Shown here one piece after another: positions 5,562 to 12,136 of a DNA stretch of 12,136 nt. This DNA comes from JBEKZQ01 sp049509675 (lineage in GTDB: Bacteria > Planctomycetota > Planctomycetia > Pirellulales > Thermoguttaceae), in the NCBI GenBank assembly GCA_049509675.1, contig JBEKZQ010000171.1:1-12136 (forward strand), written 5' to 3'. The notes beneath the pieces were generated by a model. That model saw only the letters and a list, made by a program, of their open reading frames with translations. It did not search any database and had not been told where the DNA came from. The position numbers and the translations under genes were made by a program. Numbering within the stretch: the stretch's first letter is position 1; each line of letters opens with the position of its first letter.

Positions 5562-6929
5562 GTGAGCGACAAGATCCTGAATATCCTTCGCATCGACAGC
5601 CGGCGGGACGATATCCGTGCGGCCATGGTCGCGTTGCGCCGACGGCTCAGCCCGGAGGGAAATGTCGTTAGCGAGGCAGGGCGGAAACGAACCATTGAGG
5701 TTTTCGGCGAGGCGTTGTCGCCTGTCGAGGTCGTTGCGCGGATCTGCCGGGAGGTGAAAGATCGCGGGCTTGCGGCCGTCTTGGATTACTCGGCCCGCCT
5801 CGACAAGGCTGAACTCAGCGCCGACACGATTCGCGTACCCGCCGCGGAACTCCAGCAGGCCCATGCTCAGGCCGATCCGCAACTGCTGGCCGCCGTCCGC
5901 CGCGTGCGTCAGCGAATCTGGGATTTCCAGACCGCCATCCTGCACCACGACGTGCGCCTGGAAGTGCCGGGCGGATGGCTGATGGAGCGTTATTGGCCGA
6001 TGGGTCGGGTGGGGATTTGCGTACCGGGCGGGGCGGCCGCGTACCCGTCCACCGTGCTGATGACGGCCGTGCCCGCCCAGGTGGCCGGCGTCAAGCAGTT
6101 GGCCGTGGTGGCCCCGCCCACCAAGTTCGGCGCCTTCAACCCCGATCTCCTGGCAACCTGCCGCGAGTTGGGCATCGACGAGGTCTATCGCGTGGGCGGA
6201 GCGCAGGCCGTGGCTGCCCTGGCCTATGGCGTGCCGGGGATCGCCCGAGTCGACAAGATCGTGGGGCCGGGCAATCTGTTCGTGGCCCTGGCCAAGAAGC
6301 ACGTGTATGGCGACGTGGACATCGACTCGATTGCCGGGCCCAGCGAAGTGGTGGTGCTGGTCGACGCCACGACGCGGCCGGACTACACGGCTGCCGATCT
6401 GATCGCCCAGGCCGAGCACGCCCCGGGGGCCAGCATTCTCATGGGTTGGCAGCAGGAGCCGCTGGAGGCCACGGTGGCCGAGTTGGCCCGGCAATTGTCG
6501 CACTTGGAGCGCGGCGAGTTGGCCCGGCAGAGCCTGGAAGAGTTCGGCGCCGTGATCCTGGCCCGCAATGCGGCCGAAGCGTGCGAACTGATCGACCAGA
6601 TCGCGCCGGAGCACCTGCACATTGCCACCGAGGATGCCCCTCGCTTGGCCGAGCAGATTCATCATGCGGGGGCGATTTTCCTGGGCAACTACACCCCGGT
6701 GGCGTTGGGCGATTATGCGGCCGGACCGTCGCACGTCCTGCCCACCAGCGGCACCGCCCGGTTCGCCAGCGGCCTGTCGGCCAACGATTTTCTGCGCGCC
6801 GGCAGCGTTTTGCACTTTACCCGCGAGGGAATGCTGGGGCTGGCCCCCGACGTGCAGGTTCTGGCCGGCAAAGAAGGCCTGACCGGGCACCGCGCAAGCG
6901 TGGAGATAAGGATGAAGGATGAAGGGTGA
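5562..6929 (+). CDS. hisD: Histidinol dehydrogenase
   Basis: This enzyme performs the last two steps of histidine synthesis, oxidising L-histidinol to L-histidine with NAD. From the GTG at 5562 it has 455 residues. Motifs are GICVPGGAAAYPSTVLM (151-167), VGPGNLFVALAKKHVYG (234-250), the zinc ligands Gln283 and His286 in AQAEHAPGA, Asp384 in GDYAAGPSHVLPT and His443 in LTGHRASVEIR, and the catalytic pair Glu350-His351 in APEHLHI. The frame is open back to 5433 and an ATG at 5523 is possible, but family proteins begin near the ILNILRID segment, so GTG 5562 is preferred. The last residues (MKDEG) come from a short AAGGATG tandem repeat that abuts the following inverted repeat. It is the first visible gene of a hisD-hisC-hisB cluster and is divergent from the zinc-ribbon gene. 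Confidence 0.96.
   Translation: MSDKILNILRIDSRRDDIRAAMVALRRRLSPEGNVVSEAGRKRTIEVFGEALSPVEVVARICREVKDRGLAAVLDYSARLDKAELSADTIRVPAAELQQAHAQADPQLLAAVRRVRQRIWDFQTAILHHDVRLEVPGGWLMERYWPMGRVGICVPGGAAAYPSTVLMTAVPAQVAGVKQLAVVAPPTKFGAFNPDLLATCRELGIDEVYRVGGAQAVAALAYGVPGIARVDKIVGPGNLFVALAKKHVYGDVDIDSIAGPSEVVVLVDATTRPDYTAADLIAQAEHAPGASILMGWQQEPLEATVAELARQLSHLERGELARQSLEEFGAVILARNAAEACELIDQIAPEHLHIATEDAPRLAEQIHHAGAIFLGNYTPVALGDYAAGPSHVLPTSGTARFASGLSANDFLRAGSVLHFTREGMLGLAPDVQVLAGKEGLTGHRASVEIRMKDEG
6907..6926 (+). repeat. Short AAGGATG tandem repeat at the 3' end of hisD
   Basis: Two AAGGATG heptamers followed by AAGGGTG run through the last codons and stop of hisD, adding the residues MKDEG past the usual SVEIR end of the protein. 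It lies directly before the left arm of the inverted repeat at 6931 and may mark the edge of that insertion. Confidence 0.5.
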
Positions 6930-6930
6930 G

Positions 6931-7005
6931 GGAAAAGGGGACAGGCACCTTTTGCCGGAACGGCCCTCCGGGTGCTTCGCACAAAAGGTGCCTGTCCCCT
7001 TTTCC
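6931..7005. repeat. MITE/REP-like perfect inverted repeat between hisD and hisC
   Basis: Arms at 6931-6954 and 6982-7005 are perfectly complementary over 24 bases and contain AAAAGGGGACAGGCACCTTT. The loop is 27 bases. It starts one base after the hisD stop and ends 32 bases before hisC. The right arm ends in CCCCTTTTCC, so it has a weak T-rich tail and might attenuate transcription between the genes. Its perfect arms and placement suggest a recently acquired non-autonomous element. Confidence 0.85.
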
Positions 7006-7037
7006 GGGAATGCACCTCGCTAGCACCGGACGAGCCT

Positions 7038-8087
7038 ATGAAATCATTCTTCCGAGCGGAAATTGTTGCGATGGCCGGCTATTCGCCGGGCGAGCAGCCG
7101 CGCGGCGGCGGCTTCATCAAGCTCAACACCAACGAGAACCCCTATCCACCCTCGCCGGCCGTGGCGCCGGCCATCCAAGAGGTGCTCCAACGGGGGCTGC
7201 AAAAATATCCCGACCCCATGGCCGAGGCCTTTCGCCAGGCGGCCGGCAGCGCGCTTGGGGTGGAACCCGATTGGATCATGGCGGGCAACGGCAGCGACGA
7301 CATTTTGACGATCGTGACGCGGGCCTTCGTCGGCGCGGGCCAGCGGCTGCGCTTGCCGTACCCCAGCTATGTGCTCTACAAGACGCTGGCCCAGATCCAA
7401 GGAGCCGGGGCCGAGGAGGTCTGTTTCCGGCCTGATTGGTCGCTGCCCGCGCAGTTTGCCGCGGGCGCCGAGGACCTGAAGCTGGTGTTTCTGGCCAACC
7501 CCAACAGCCCCTCGGGAACCGTCGTTCCGCCCGAGAAGGTCTTGGAGATAGCCCGGCGGCTGCCGTGTCCGTTAGTTGTCGACGAGGCCTACGCCGATTT
7601 CGCCGAGACGAACTGCCTGGGACTGGTGGCCGAGAATGAGAAGGTCCTCGTTTTGCGGACCTTGAGCAAGTCGTACGCGTTGGCCGGCCTGCGTTTCGGC
7701 TACGTGGTGGCCCAGCCCCGGGTGATCGAGCAGTTGGTGAAGGTCAAGGATTCGTACAACTGCGACGCCCTGTCGATCGCCGGGGCCACGGCGGCCATCG
7801 GCGACCAGGCCTGGCGGGCGGCCAATCGCGACTGCATCCTCTCCACGCGGCGCCGGCTTGTGACGACCATGCGGGAGCTAGGGTTTGTGACGGTCGATTC
7901 GCAAGCCAATTTCGTCTGGTGTACCCGCGCGGAGCGTCCAGTCCGACCACTTTACGAAGAACTCAAACGCCAGCGCATCTTGGTCCGATACATGGACTAT
8001 CCCGGCTGGGGCGACGGACTGCGGATCAGCGTGGGCACCGACGCCGAGATCGACGCCTTTTGCGATCGCCTGGCACGCTTGCTGTAA
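7038..8087 (+). CDS. hisC: Histidinol-phosphate aminotransferase
   Basis: This PLP-dependent fold-type I aminotransferase converts imidazole acetol phosphate to histidinol phosphate. Its 349 residues match the usual length. Motifs are LNTNENPYPPSP (29-40), AGNGSDDIL (82-90) for PLP phosphate binding, YPSYVLY (108-114) with the stacking Tyr111, NPNSPSG (154-160) with Asn155, VDEAYADF (181-188) with Asp182, TLSKSYALAGLRFGY (208-222) with the PLP lysine Lys211, and GLRISVGT (327-334) with the substrate carboxylate Arg328. The ATG at 7038 fits family N-termini; the frame is open back to 6972 but that part lies in the inverted repeat. The Shine-Dalgarno (GGACGAG) is weak. Enzymes of this type sometimes also act on aromatic amino acids, which is notable beside an aromatic-controlled aroF but unproven. 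Confidence 0.95.
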   Translation: MKSFFRAEIVAMAGYSPGEQPRGGGFIKLNTNENPYPPSPAVAPAIQEVLQRGLQKYPDPMAEAFRQAAGSALGVEPDWIMAGNGSDDILTIVTRAFVGAGQRLRLPYPSYVLYKTLAQIQGAGAEEVCFRPDWSLPAQFAAGAEDLKLVFLANPNSPSGTVVPPEKVLEIARRLPCPLVVDEAYADFAETNCLGLVAENEKVLVLRTLSKSYALAGLRFGYVVAQPRVIEQLVKVKDSYNCDALSIAGATAAIGDQAWRAANRDCILSTRRRLVTTMRELGFVTVDSQANFVWCTRAERPVRPLYEELKRQRILVRYMDYPGWGDGLRISVGTDAEIDAFCDRLARLL

Positions 8088-8103
8088 TCGGAACCGGTCG
8101 CTG

Positions 8104-8174
8104 TTGCCCGCAGGACGGATTGCCAATCCGTCCTACGATGATTGATCAACCTGTTTTCTTACGGCTCCTTAGCT
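8104..8174. repeat. Two-block dispersed repeat, copy 1, in the hisC-hisB gap
   Basis: Block A (8104-8133) contains the palindrome AGGACGGATT-GCC-AATCCGTCCT (8112-8134). Block B (8157-8174) is TCTTACGGCTCCTTAGCT. Both blocks recur in the same order and orientation at 10953-11010, each with one mismatch. It occupies most of the 109 bases between hisC and the hisB start. It has no T-rich tail, so termination is not indicated. Confidence 0.7.
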
Positions 8175-8196
8175 GTAATGGATCGTGGAGATGAAC

Positions 8197-8784
8197 ATGC
8201 CGCGGACCGCGAACATCCACCGCAAGACGGCCGAGACGGACATCGAGTTGGAACTCGTGCTGGACGGCATGGGCAAGGCGCAGGTCGTTACCGGCATCGG
8301 CTTCTTCGACCACATGCTGACGCTGTTGGCCGGCCATGCGGCCTTCGACCTGTCGCTCCGCGCGGCCGGCGACTTGCACGTCGATCAACACCACACGGTG
8401 GAGGACGTGGGGATTTGTTTTGGCCAGGCGCTGCGCGAGGCGCTGGGCAATCGCGCCGGCATCCGCCGCTACGGCCACTTTGCGGCCCCCATGGAAGAGA
8501 CGTTGGTTACCTGTGCCGTGGACCTGGGCGGGCGGCCGTACTTCGTGTGCCAGGCCGATTTTCCCACCGCCCGCATCGGCGACTTCGACAGCGAACTGGT
8601 CTACGATTTCTGGCAGGCGGTGACGGTCAACGCCCTGTGCAATCTGCACCTGATCGTGCATTATGGCCGCAACAGCCACCACATGGCCGAGGGGATTTTC
8701 AAGGCCGCCGCCCGCGCGCTGCGCAATGCGGTCGAGCCCGACCCGCGCATCCGCGACGTGCCCAGCACCAAGGGCGTGCTGTGA
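8197..8784 (+). CDS. hisB: Imidazoleglycerol-phosphate dehydratase
   Basis: The enzyme dehydrates imidazole glycerol phosphate to imidazole acetol phosphate, the substrate of the upstream hisC product. It is a monofunctional 195-residue protein without the phosphatase domain found in enterobacterial HisB. Manganese-binding motifs are present: GFFDHML (35-41), DLHVDQHHTVED (59-70) and NSHHMAEGIFKA (159-170). In-frame starts exist at GTG 8185, ATG 8191 and ATG 8197. The last is preferred because GTGGAG ends six bases upstream and the protein then begins at the family position (MPRTANIHRKT). The stop is nine bases from the stop of the convergent membrane protein gene. Confidence 0.96.
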   Translation: MPRTANIHRKTAETDIELELVLDGMGKAQVVTGIGFFDHMLTLLAGHAAFDLSLRAAGDLHVDQHHTVEDVGICFGQALREALGNRAGIRRYGHFAAPMEETLVTCAVDLGGRPYFVCQADFPTARIGDFDSELVYDFWQAVTVNALCNLHLIVHYGRNSHHMAEGIFKAAARALRNAVEPDPRIRDVPSTKGVL

Positions 8785-8793
8785 GACGATCTC

Positions 8794-9465
8794 TCACGGC
8801 TCAATGCTTTCGAGATTAGCCAGGGCGGGCAACACCAGGTCGGCGAAGGCCAGCCGATCGGTCCGGGCGGCCCCCGTGATGACCAGGAAAAAGACGCGCG
8901 TCGCTTTGCGGGTCACAAAAACGTTTCCGCAGGCGGTGCCTCTGCATCTGACGACCGCCAGCCTGGACTCATCGCCCCAGGCAAAGAGATCGTCGCGCGG
9001 CAGTACTTCGACCTGGGCGTTGCCGAACAACCCGGGGCCCGGTCCGCTCGCGCCCCACAAGGCAAGAAAGGCTTCGTGGGCCCTTTGCACACTCGGCTCC
9101 ACGAACACCTGGCAGCGAAGGCAGGGCACGCCGGGCGCGGCCGGATCGTCGTACTCATAGAACAGTTCCCAAGCGCCGTTGAAATGCCGCTTCTTGTATA
9201 GCGTTTCGCGTCGCGGATCACAGGAAAAGTCCAGGTGCGCCGCCACCGCCTGGGCATCGACCAGCGCGCGGCGATCGCGCGGCGTCACCGTGCGGCCGCC
9301 GGTCGCGATCAACACCAGCAGGCCGAGGCCCAGCGCCAGGGCCACCAGCGCCAACACGCCCAGCGGGATCAGAACGGCAAACGGCCAAACCGATCGACGA
9401 CGCTTGTGCCATCGACCGGTCTCGGACGAGTGCTCGCCGCGTCGCGTGGGGAAGTTGTGGGACAT
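8794..9465 (-). CDS. Hypothetical single-pass membrane protein
   Basis: The product is 223 residues from the ATG at 9465; a GTG nine bases upstream is an alternative and neither has a clear ribosome binding site. Residues 1-25 are basic (including KRRR), and residues 26-54 form one long hydrophobic helix, predicting N-in topology with an extracytoplasmic C-terminal domain of about 165 residues. That domain has four cysteines, two in a CLRC pair and two spaced as CRGTAC, and segments such as WELFYEYDD and ATRVFFLVITGA that suggest a compact mixed fold. No family is recognised. It converges on hisB and lies 104 bases downstream of the phosphofructokinase gene on the same strand. Confidence 0.8.
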   Translation of the reverse strand: MSHNFPTRRGEHSSETGRWHKRRRSVWPFAVLIPLGVLALVALALGLGLLVLIATGGRTVTPRDRRALVDAQAVAAHLDFSCDPRRETLYKKRHFNGAWELFYEYDDPAAPGVPCLRCQVFVEPSVQRAHEAFLALWGASGPGPGLFGNAQVEVLPRDDLFAWGDESRLAVVRCRGTACGNVFVTRKATRVFFLVITGAARTDRLAFADLVLPALANLESIEP

Positions 9466-9512
9466 GGAAGGCACCGGCCGCTACTGAATTACCGCCGGGA
9501 TGACCCGTCTTT

Positions 9513-9540
9513 CTCCCCCTCCCCTTGCGGGAGAGGGGAC
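9513..9540. repeat. Short GGGAGAGGGG palindrome after the phosphofructokinase gene
   Basis: CCCCCTCCCC, TTGC and GGGAGAGGGG form an imperfect hairpin 30 bases downstream of the phosphofructokinase stop. Its right end (GCGGGAGAGGGGAC) matches the right end of the larger repeat at 4770-4920, so it is likely a degenerate relative. On the minus strand it could serve as a weak terminator stem but no T run follows. Confidence 0.55.
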
Positions 9541-9569
9541 CAATAACCGCCTCCCTATGGGCTCCCCAC

Positions 9570-10883
9570 TCACTCGTTCACGTACGTTTCCAGGAACCGC
9601 GCCAGGCGGTGGAAATCGGAACCCGGCTCGATGTAGCGCACCACGGTGACCAAGGTGGCCGGATCGACCAGTTGATTGAAGGGCACATAGTTCAATTCGA
9701 GCTGCCCGGAGACCGAAACCATGACGCCGTCGAGGCGTTTCTCGACCAGTGCCCGATAAGCGCCCACGCCAAGCTGACTGCCCAGCATGACGTCGAAGGC
9801 CTGCGGCCTGGCGCAACGGCTCTCGTAGCCGAGTTGCATGCCGGTGATCTTGCGTTTGCGGCCGGTTTGCCGCGTGTACTCCTGGCCCACCAGGTCCGAG
9901 AACAGGCGGCTCAGGTTGATCTTGGCCACGGCGATGTGGCCGTGCTCGTCGCGCGGCACGCCTTCCAGATGAGTGCAGGGGAGCAACTCGGCCAACCCCT
10001 CGGCCACCACCACGACGCCGAACTCTTTGCCCTCGGCCTCTTCGCGGACGCGCATCGTGGCCACAATGCGGCGGACGACCTCCTCCAGGTCCATCACCCG
10101 GCGGATCTCCTTCCGGCCCGTCTTGACGTTCACGCTGTCTTCGCTGGTCTCGTATTTTCCGGTGATGTCTTCCACGCTGATGACCAGGCTGGCCTCGCCG
10201 GCGATGGCCACGCCATAGGCCAGCCAGCCGGCGCTGCGACCCATGCACTCGGCCAGGAAATAGGCGCGGTTCGCCTCGGCGTCGGCCAACAGGTTGCGGA
10301 CCTCGGAGGCCAGGAACTCGACGGCCGTGAAGTAGCCGAAGGTGAAGTCGATGCCCATGTAATCGTTGTCGATCGTCTTGGGCAGGTGTACGACCGGAAT
10401 CCGCCGGCTGCCGGGAGGAAGCTGCTCCTGGTAGAGCTTGAATTTGTTGGCCGTCTTGAGCGTGTCGTCGCCGCCGATGGAGATCAGCGCGTCGACGCCC
10501 ATCGACGAGAGGGCCTCGTAGACGGCCTTCAACGGGGCCGTCCGCCTGGCGTCGCGCAAGTGGCTGCGGTCGGAGACCTCCTTGCCCGGGTTCGCCCGTG
10601 CCGTGCCGATCAGGATCCCCTGGCTGTTGCGGGTCCGCTTCAAGGTCTGATGGGCAATGCGGATGTAGTCGCGGCCCTCGGTCATGGGATGGTCCGGCGC
10701 GAACTCCATCAGGTGCGAGTAGCCGTGGAGGATGCCCACCACGTCGATGTTGTTCCGCAGGAAGGAGACGGCGGCGGTGGAAATCACGGCGTTGGCCGCC
10801 GGCGCCGGCCCGCCGGCAAACAAGATGGCGACGCGATGGATATTCGATTCCGTCAGCGGCGGGCGCGACAATGTATTGCTCAT
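9570..10883 (-). CDS. pfp: 6-phosphofructokinase, pyrophosphate-dependent type by signature
   Basis: This 437-residue protein belongs to the phosphofructokinase family that phosphorylates fructose 6-phosphate at carbon 1. The N-terminal LFAGGPAPAANAVI (21-34), GGDDT (137-141), PKTIDND (168-174), MGRSAGWLA (214-222) and VAEGLAEL (293-300) motifs are in order. In ATP-dependent enzymes the second motif is GGDG and the third PGTIDND. Asp139-Asp140 and Lys169 here are the residues that mark pyrophosphate use, so a reversible PPi-dependent glycolytic enzyme is expected. The ATG at 10883 has CGGAG seven bases upstream. It follows accC on the same strand, separated by 121 bases that include a dispersed repeat. 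Confidence 0.93.
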   Translation of the reverse strand: MSNTLSRPPLTESNIHRVAILFAGGPAPAANAVISTAAVSFLRNNIDVVGILHGYSHLMEFAPDHPMTEGRDYIRIAHQTLKRTRNSQGILIGTARANPGKEVSDRSHLRDARRTAPLKAVYEALSSMGVDALISIGGDDTLKTANKFKLYQEQLPPGSRRIPVVHLPKTIDNDYMGIDFTFGYFTAVEFLASEVRNLLADAEANRAYFLAECMGRSAGWLAYGVAIAGEASLVISVEDITGKYETSEDSVNVKTGRKEIRRVMDLEEVVRRIVATMRVREEAEGKEFGVVVVAEGLAELLPCTHLEGVPRDEHGHIAVAKINLSRLFSDLVGQEYTRQTGRKRKITGMQLGYESRCARPQAFDVMLGSQLGVGAYRALVEKRLDGVMVSVSGQLELNYVPFNQLVDPATLVTVVRYIEPGSDFHRLARFLETYVNE

Positions 10884-10952
10884 GGTAATCTCCGATGGAT
10901 CGCAAAAGTCAGGATCGTTTTACTTGGGCCCGCAAAACAACAGCTTGGCCGG

Positions 10953-11010
10953 TTGCCCGTAGGACGGATTGCCAATCCGTCCCGCCTTATTCTCTTACGG
11001 CCCCTTAGCT
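10953..11010. repeat. Two-block dispersed repeat, copy 2, between accC and the phosphofructokinase gene
   Basis: Block A (10953-10982) matches 8104-8133 with one mismatch and carries the AGGACGGATT...AATCCGTCC palindrome. Block B (10993-11010) matches 8157-8174 with one mismatch. The spacer between blocks is 10 bases here against 23 in copy 1. Block B includes the accC stop codon (11005-11007), so either the repeat supplied the end of the gene or the match to coding DNA marks a mobile-element boundary. Confidence 0.7.
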
Positions 11011-12136
11011 CATCCAGGTCCGCTCGATGAACGTGGTATCGACGCACGCTTCCGCGAAGGCCGAATGGTTCAGGATCTTCAAGTGCAGGGGGATGGTGGT
11101 CTTGATGCCCTCCACGCGCAACTCGGCCAGTGCCCGCTTCATACAGGCGATCGCCTCGTCGCGGCTGCGCTGGTGTACGATCAGCTTGCCGATCATCGAG
11201 TCGTAATACGGCGACACGGCGTAGCCCGCGTACACGTGCGAATCGAAGCGCACGCCGAACCCGCCGGGGGCGATCAAGCGCGTAATCGTGCCGGGGTTGG
11301 GGCGGAATTTATTGTCCGGATCTTCGGCATTGATGCGGCATTCGATGGCCGCGCCGCCGGGCACGATGTCGGCCTGCGTGAAAGGCAACGGCTCGCCGGC
11401 GGCCACGCGGATCTGCGCCTTGATCAGGTCGATGCCGGTGATCATCTCGGTGACCGGATGCTCGACCTGGATCCGCGCATTCATTTCGATGAAATAGTAG
11501 CGTCCCTGGCGATCGACGATGAACTCGACCGTGCCGGCGTTGGTGTAGTTGGCGGCGCGGACCAGGCGGACCGCGGCCGCGCACATGGCCTGGCGCGTGT
11601 CGGCGTCGAAACGGGGGGCGGGGCTCTCCTCCACCAGTTTCTGATGGCGGCGCTGCAGGGTGCAGTCGCGCTCCCACAGGTGGACCACGTTGCCGTGCAG
11701 ATCGGCCAGCACCTGCACCTCCACGTGCCGCGGATGCTCCACGTACTTTTCCAGGTAGATCTCCGCACTGCCGAAGGCGGCCTCGGCCTCGGCCTGGGCC
11801 TGCTGCAGGGCGGACTTCAAAGCCAACTCGTTCTTCGCCACGCGCATGCCGCGCCCGCCGCCGCCGGCCGAGGCCTTGATCAACACGGGAAAGCCCAACT
11901 GCCGGGCCAACGCCAAGGCCTGGGCCTCGTCTTCAATCAAGCCGTCGCTGCCCGGGACGGTCGGCACCTCGACGTCGCGGGCGACCTTGCGGGCCGAGTT
12001 CTTGTCGCCCACCAGGGCCATCGCCTCGTGCGTGGGCCCGATGAACTCGATGTCGCAACTGCGGCAAACGTCGGCGAAATGGGCATTCTCCGCCAGAAAG
12101 CCGTAGCCCGGATGGATCGCTTGCACGTTGCCGATC
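11005..12136 (-). CDS. accC: Acetyl-CoA carboxylase, biotin carboxylase subunit (N-terminus outside window)
   Basis: This subunit carboxylates biotin on the BCCP using ATP and bicarbonate, the first half reaction of malonyl-CoA synthesis. About 377 C-terminal residues are visible; by comparison with known AccC about 75 are missing at the right edge, where the frame stays open. Seen in order are AIHPGYGFLAENAHFAD, MALVGDKNSARK, VPTVPGSDG, PVLIKASAGGGGRGMRV (ATP-grasp glycine loop), HPRHVEVQVLAD, ERDCTLQRRHQKLVEESPAP, FIEMNARIQVEHPVTE (metal and catalytic residues), INAEDP, FGVRFDSHVYAGY, SPYYDSMIGKLI and EGIKTTIPLH. It ends soon after the biotin carboxylase C-terminal domain with no biotinyl domain, so it is the separate subunit and not a fused carboxylase. 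An internal GTG at 12126 is not a credible start. Confidence 0.96.
   Translation of the reverse strand, partial: IGNVQAIHPGYGFLAENAHFADVCRSCDIEFIGPTHEAMALVGDKNSARKVARDVEVPTVPGSDGLIEDEAQALALARQLGFPVLIKASAGGGGRGMRVAKNELALKSALQQAQAEAEAAFGSAEIYLEKYVEHPRHVEVQVLADLHGNVVHLWERDCTLQRRHQKLVEESPAPRFDADTRQAMCAAAVRLVRAANYTNAGTVEFIVDRQGRYYFIEMNARIQVEHPVTEMITGIDLIKAQIRVAAGEPLPFTQADIVPGGAAIECRINAEDPDNKFRPNPGTITRLIAPGGFGVRFDSHVYAGYAVSPYYDSMIGKLIVHQRSRDEAIACMKRALAELRVEGIKTTIPLHLKILNHSAFAEACVDTTFIERTWMS

Noticed and set aside
5436..6890. Long minus-strand open frame opposite hisD
   Set aside because: It is a His/Gly/Arg-rich antisense frame with no domain. The plus strand encodes histidinol dehydrogenase with all zinc and catalytic residues.
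8104..11010. CRISPR array or transposon ends formed by the repeated palindromes
   Set aside because: There are only two copies, the spacing is irregular and spans whole housekeeping genes, and no transposase or cas gene is present.
9481..11030. Open frames on both strands overlapping the phosphofructokinase gene
   Set aside because: The plus-strand frame at 9525-11030 and the alternate minus frame at 9481-10905 have shadow composition and no motifs, while the 9570-10883 frame contains the complete phosphofructokinase signature set.

Overview
The window looks like chromosomal DNA of a planctomycete, probably Pirellulales-like. This is inferred from high GC content, a very large membrane-anchored protein combining a zinc ribbon with a DUF1559-like region and secretin-type repeats, a PPi-type phosphofructokinase, and several dispersed palindromic repeats between and inside genes. 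No rRNA, tRNA, CRISPR array or complete insertion sequence was found.

Layout, left to right. Positions 2-94 (+) hold the tail of an unrecognised gene. Positions 75-281 (-) hold a small secreted protein with a TPR-like helix pair that may be a truncated remnant. Positions 345-1358 (-) are aroF, a type I-beta DAHP synthase. Positions 1359-1671 are a structured leader region for aroF. Positions 1672-5349 (-) encode a 1225-residue zinc ribbon/TM/DUF1559-like/STN-like protein. A divergent intergenic region (5350-5561) separates it from a partial histidine operon on the + strand: hisD, hisC, hisB (5562-8784). A small membrane protein (8794-9465, -) converges on hisB. The PPi-type phosphofructokinase gene follows (9570-10883, -), and then the C-terminal part of accC, biotin carboxylase (11005-12136, -), cut by the right edge.

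The most interesting element is upstream of aroF. A 24-codon minus-strand ORF (1511-1585) contains six consecutive aromatic codons, Tyr-Tyr-Trp-Phe-Tyr-Phe. A strong intrinsic terminator with a nine-U tail (1445-1483) follows it, and then aroF. Mutually exclusive helices can be drawn between the leader ORF and the terminator arm. This has the layout of trp/phe-style ribosome-mediated attenuation, applied here to the first enzyme of the shikimate pathway and reading all three aromatic amino acids. A second large hairpin (1384-1443), whose loop can pair next to the aroF ribosome binding site, lies between terminator and start codon. The enzyme itself keeps the N-terminal ferredoxin-like domain linked to feedback inhibition in this subclass, so control may act at both RNA and protein level.

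The other theme is repeats. A 24-bp perfect inverted repeat sits between hisD and hisC. Two copies of a two-block repeat lie before hisB and after accC. A large GGGAGAGGG/CCCTCTCCC palindrome is inserted in frame in the coding sequence of the 1225-residue protein, with a short relative after the phosphofructokinase gene.
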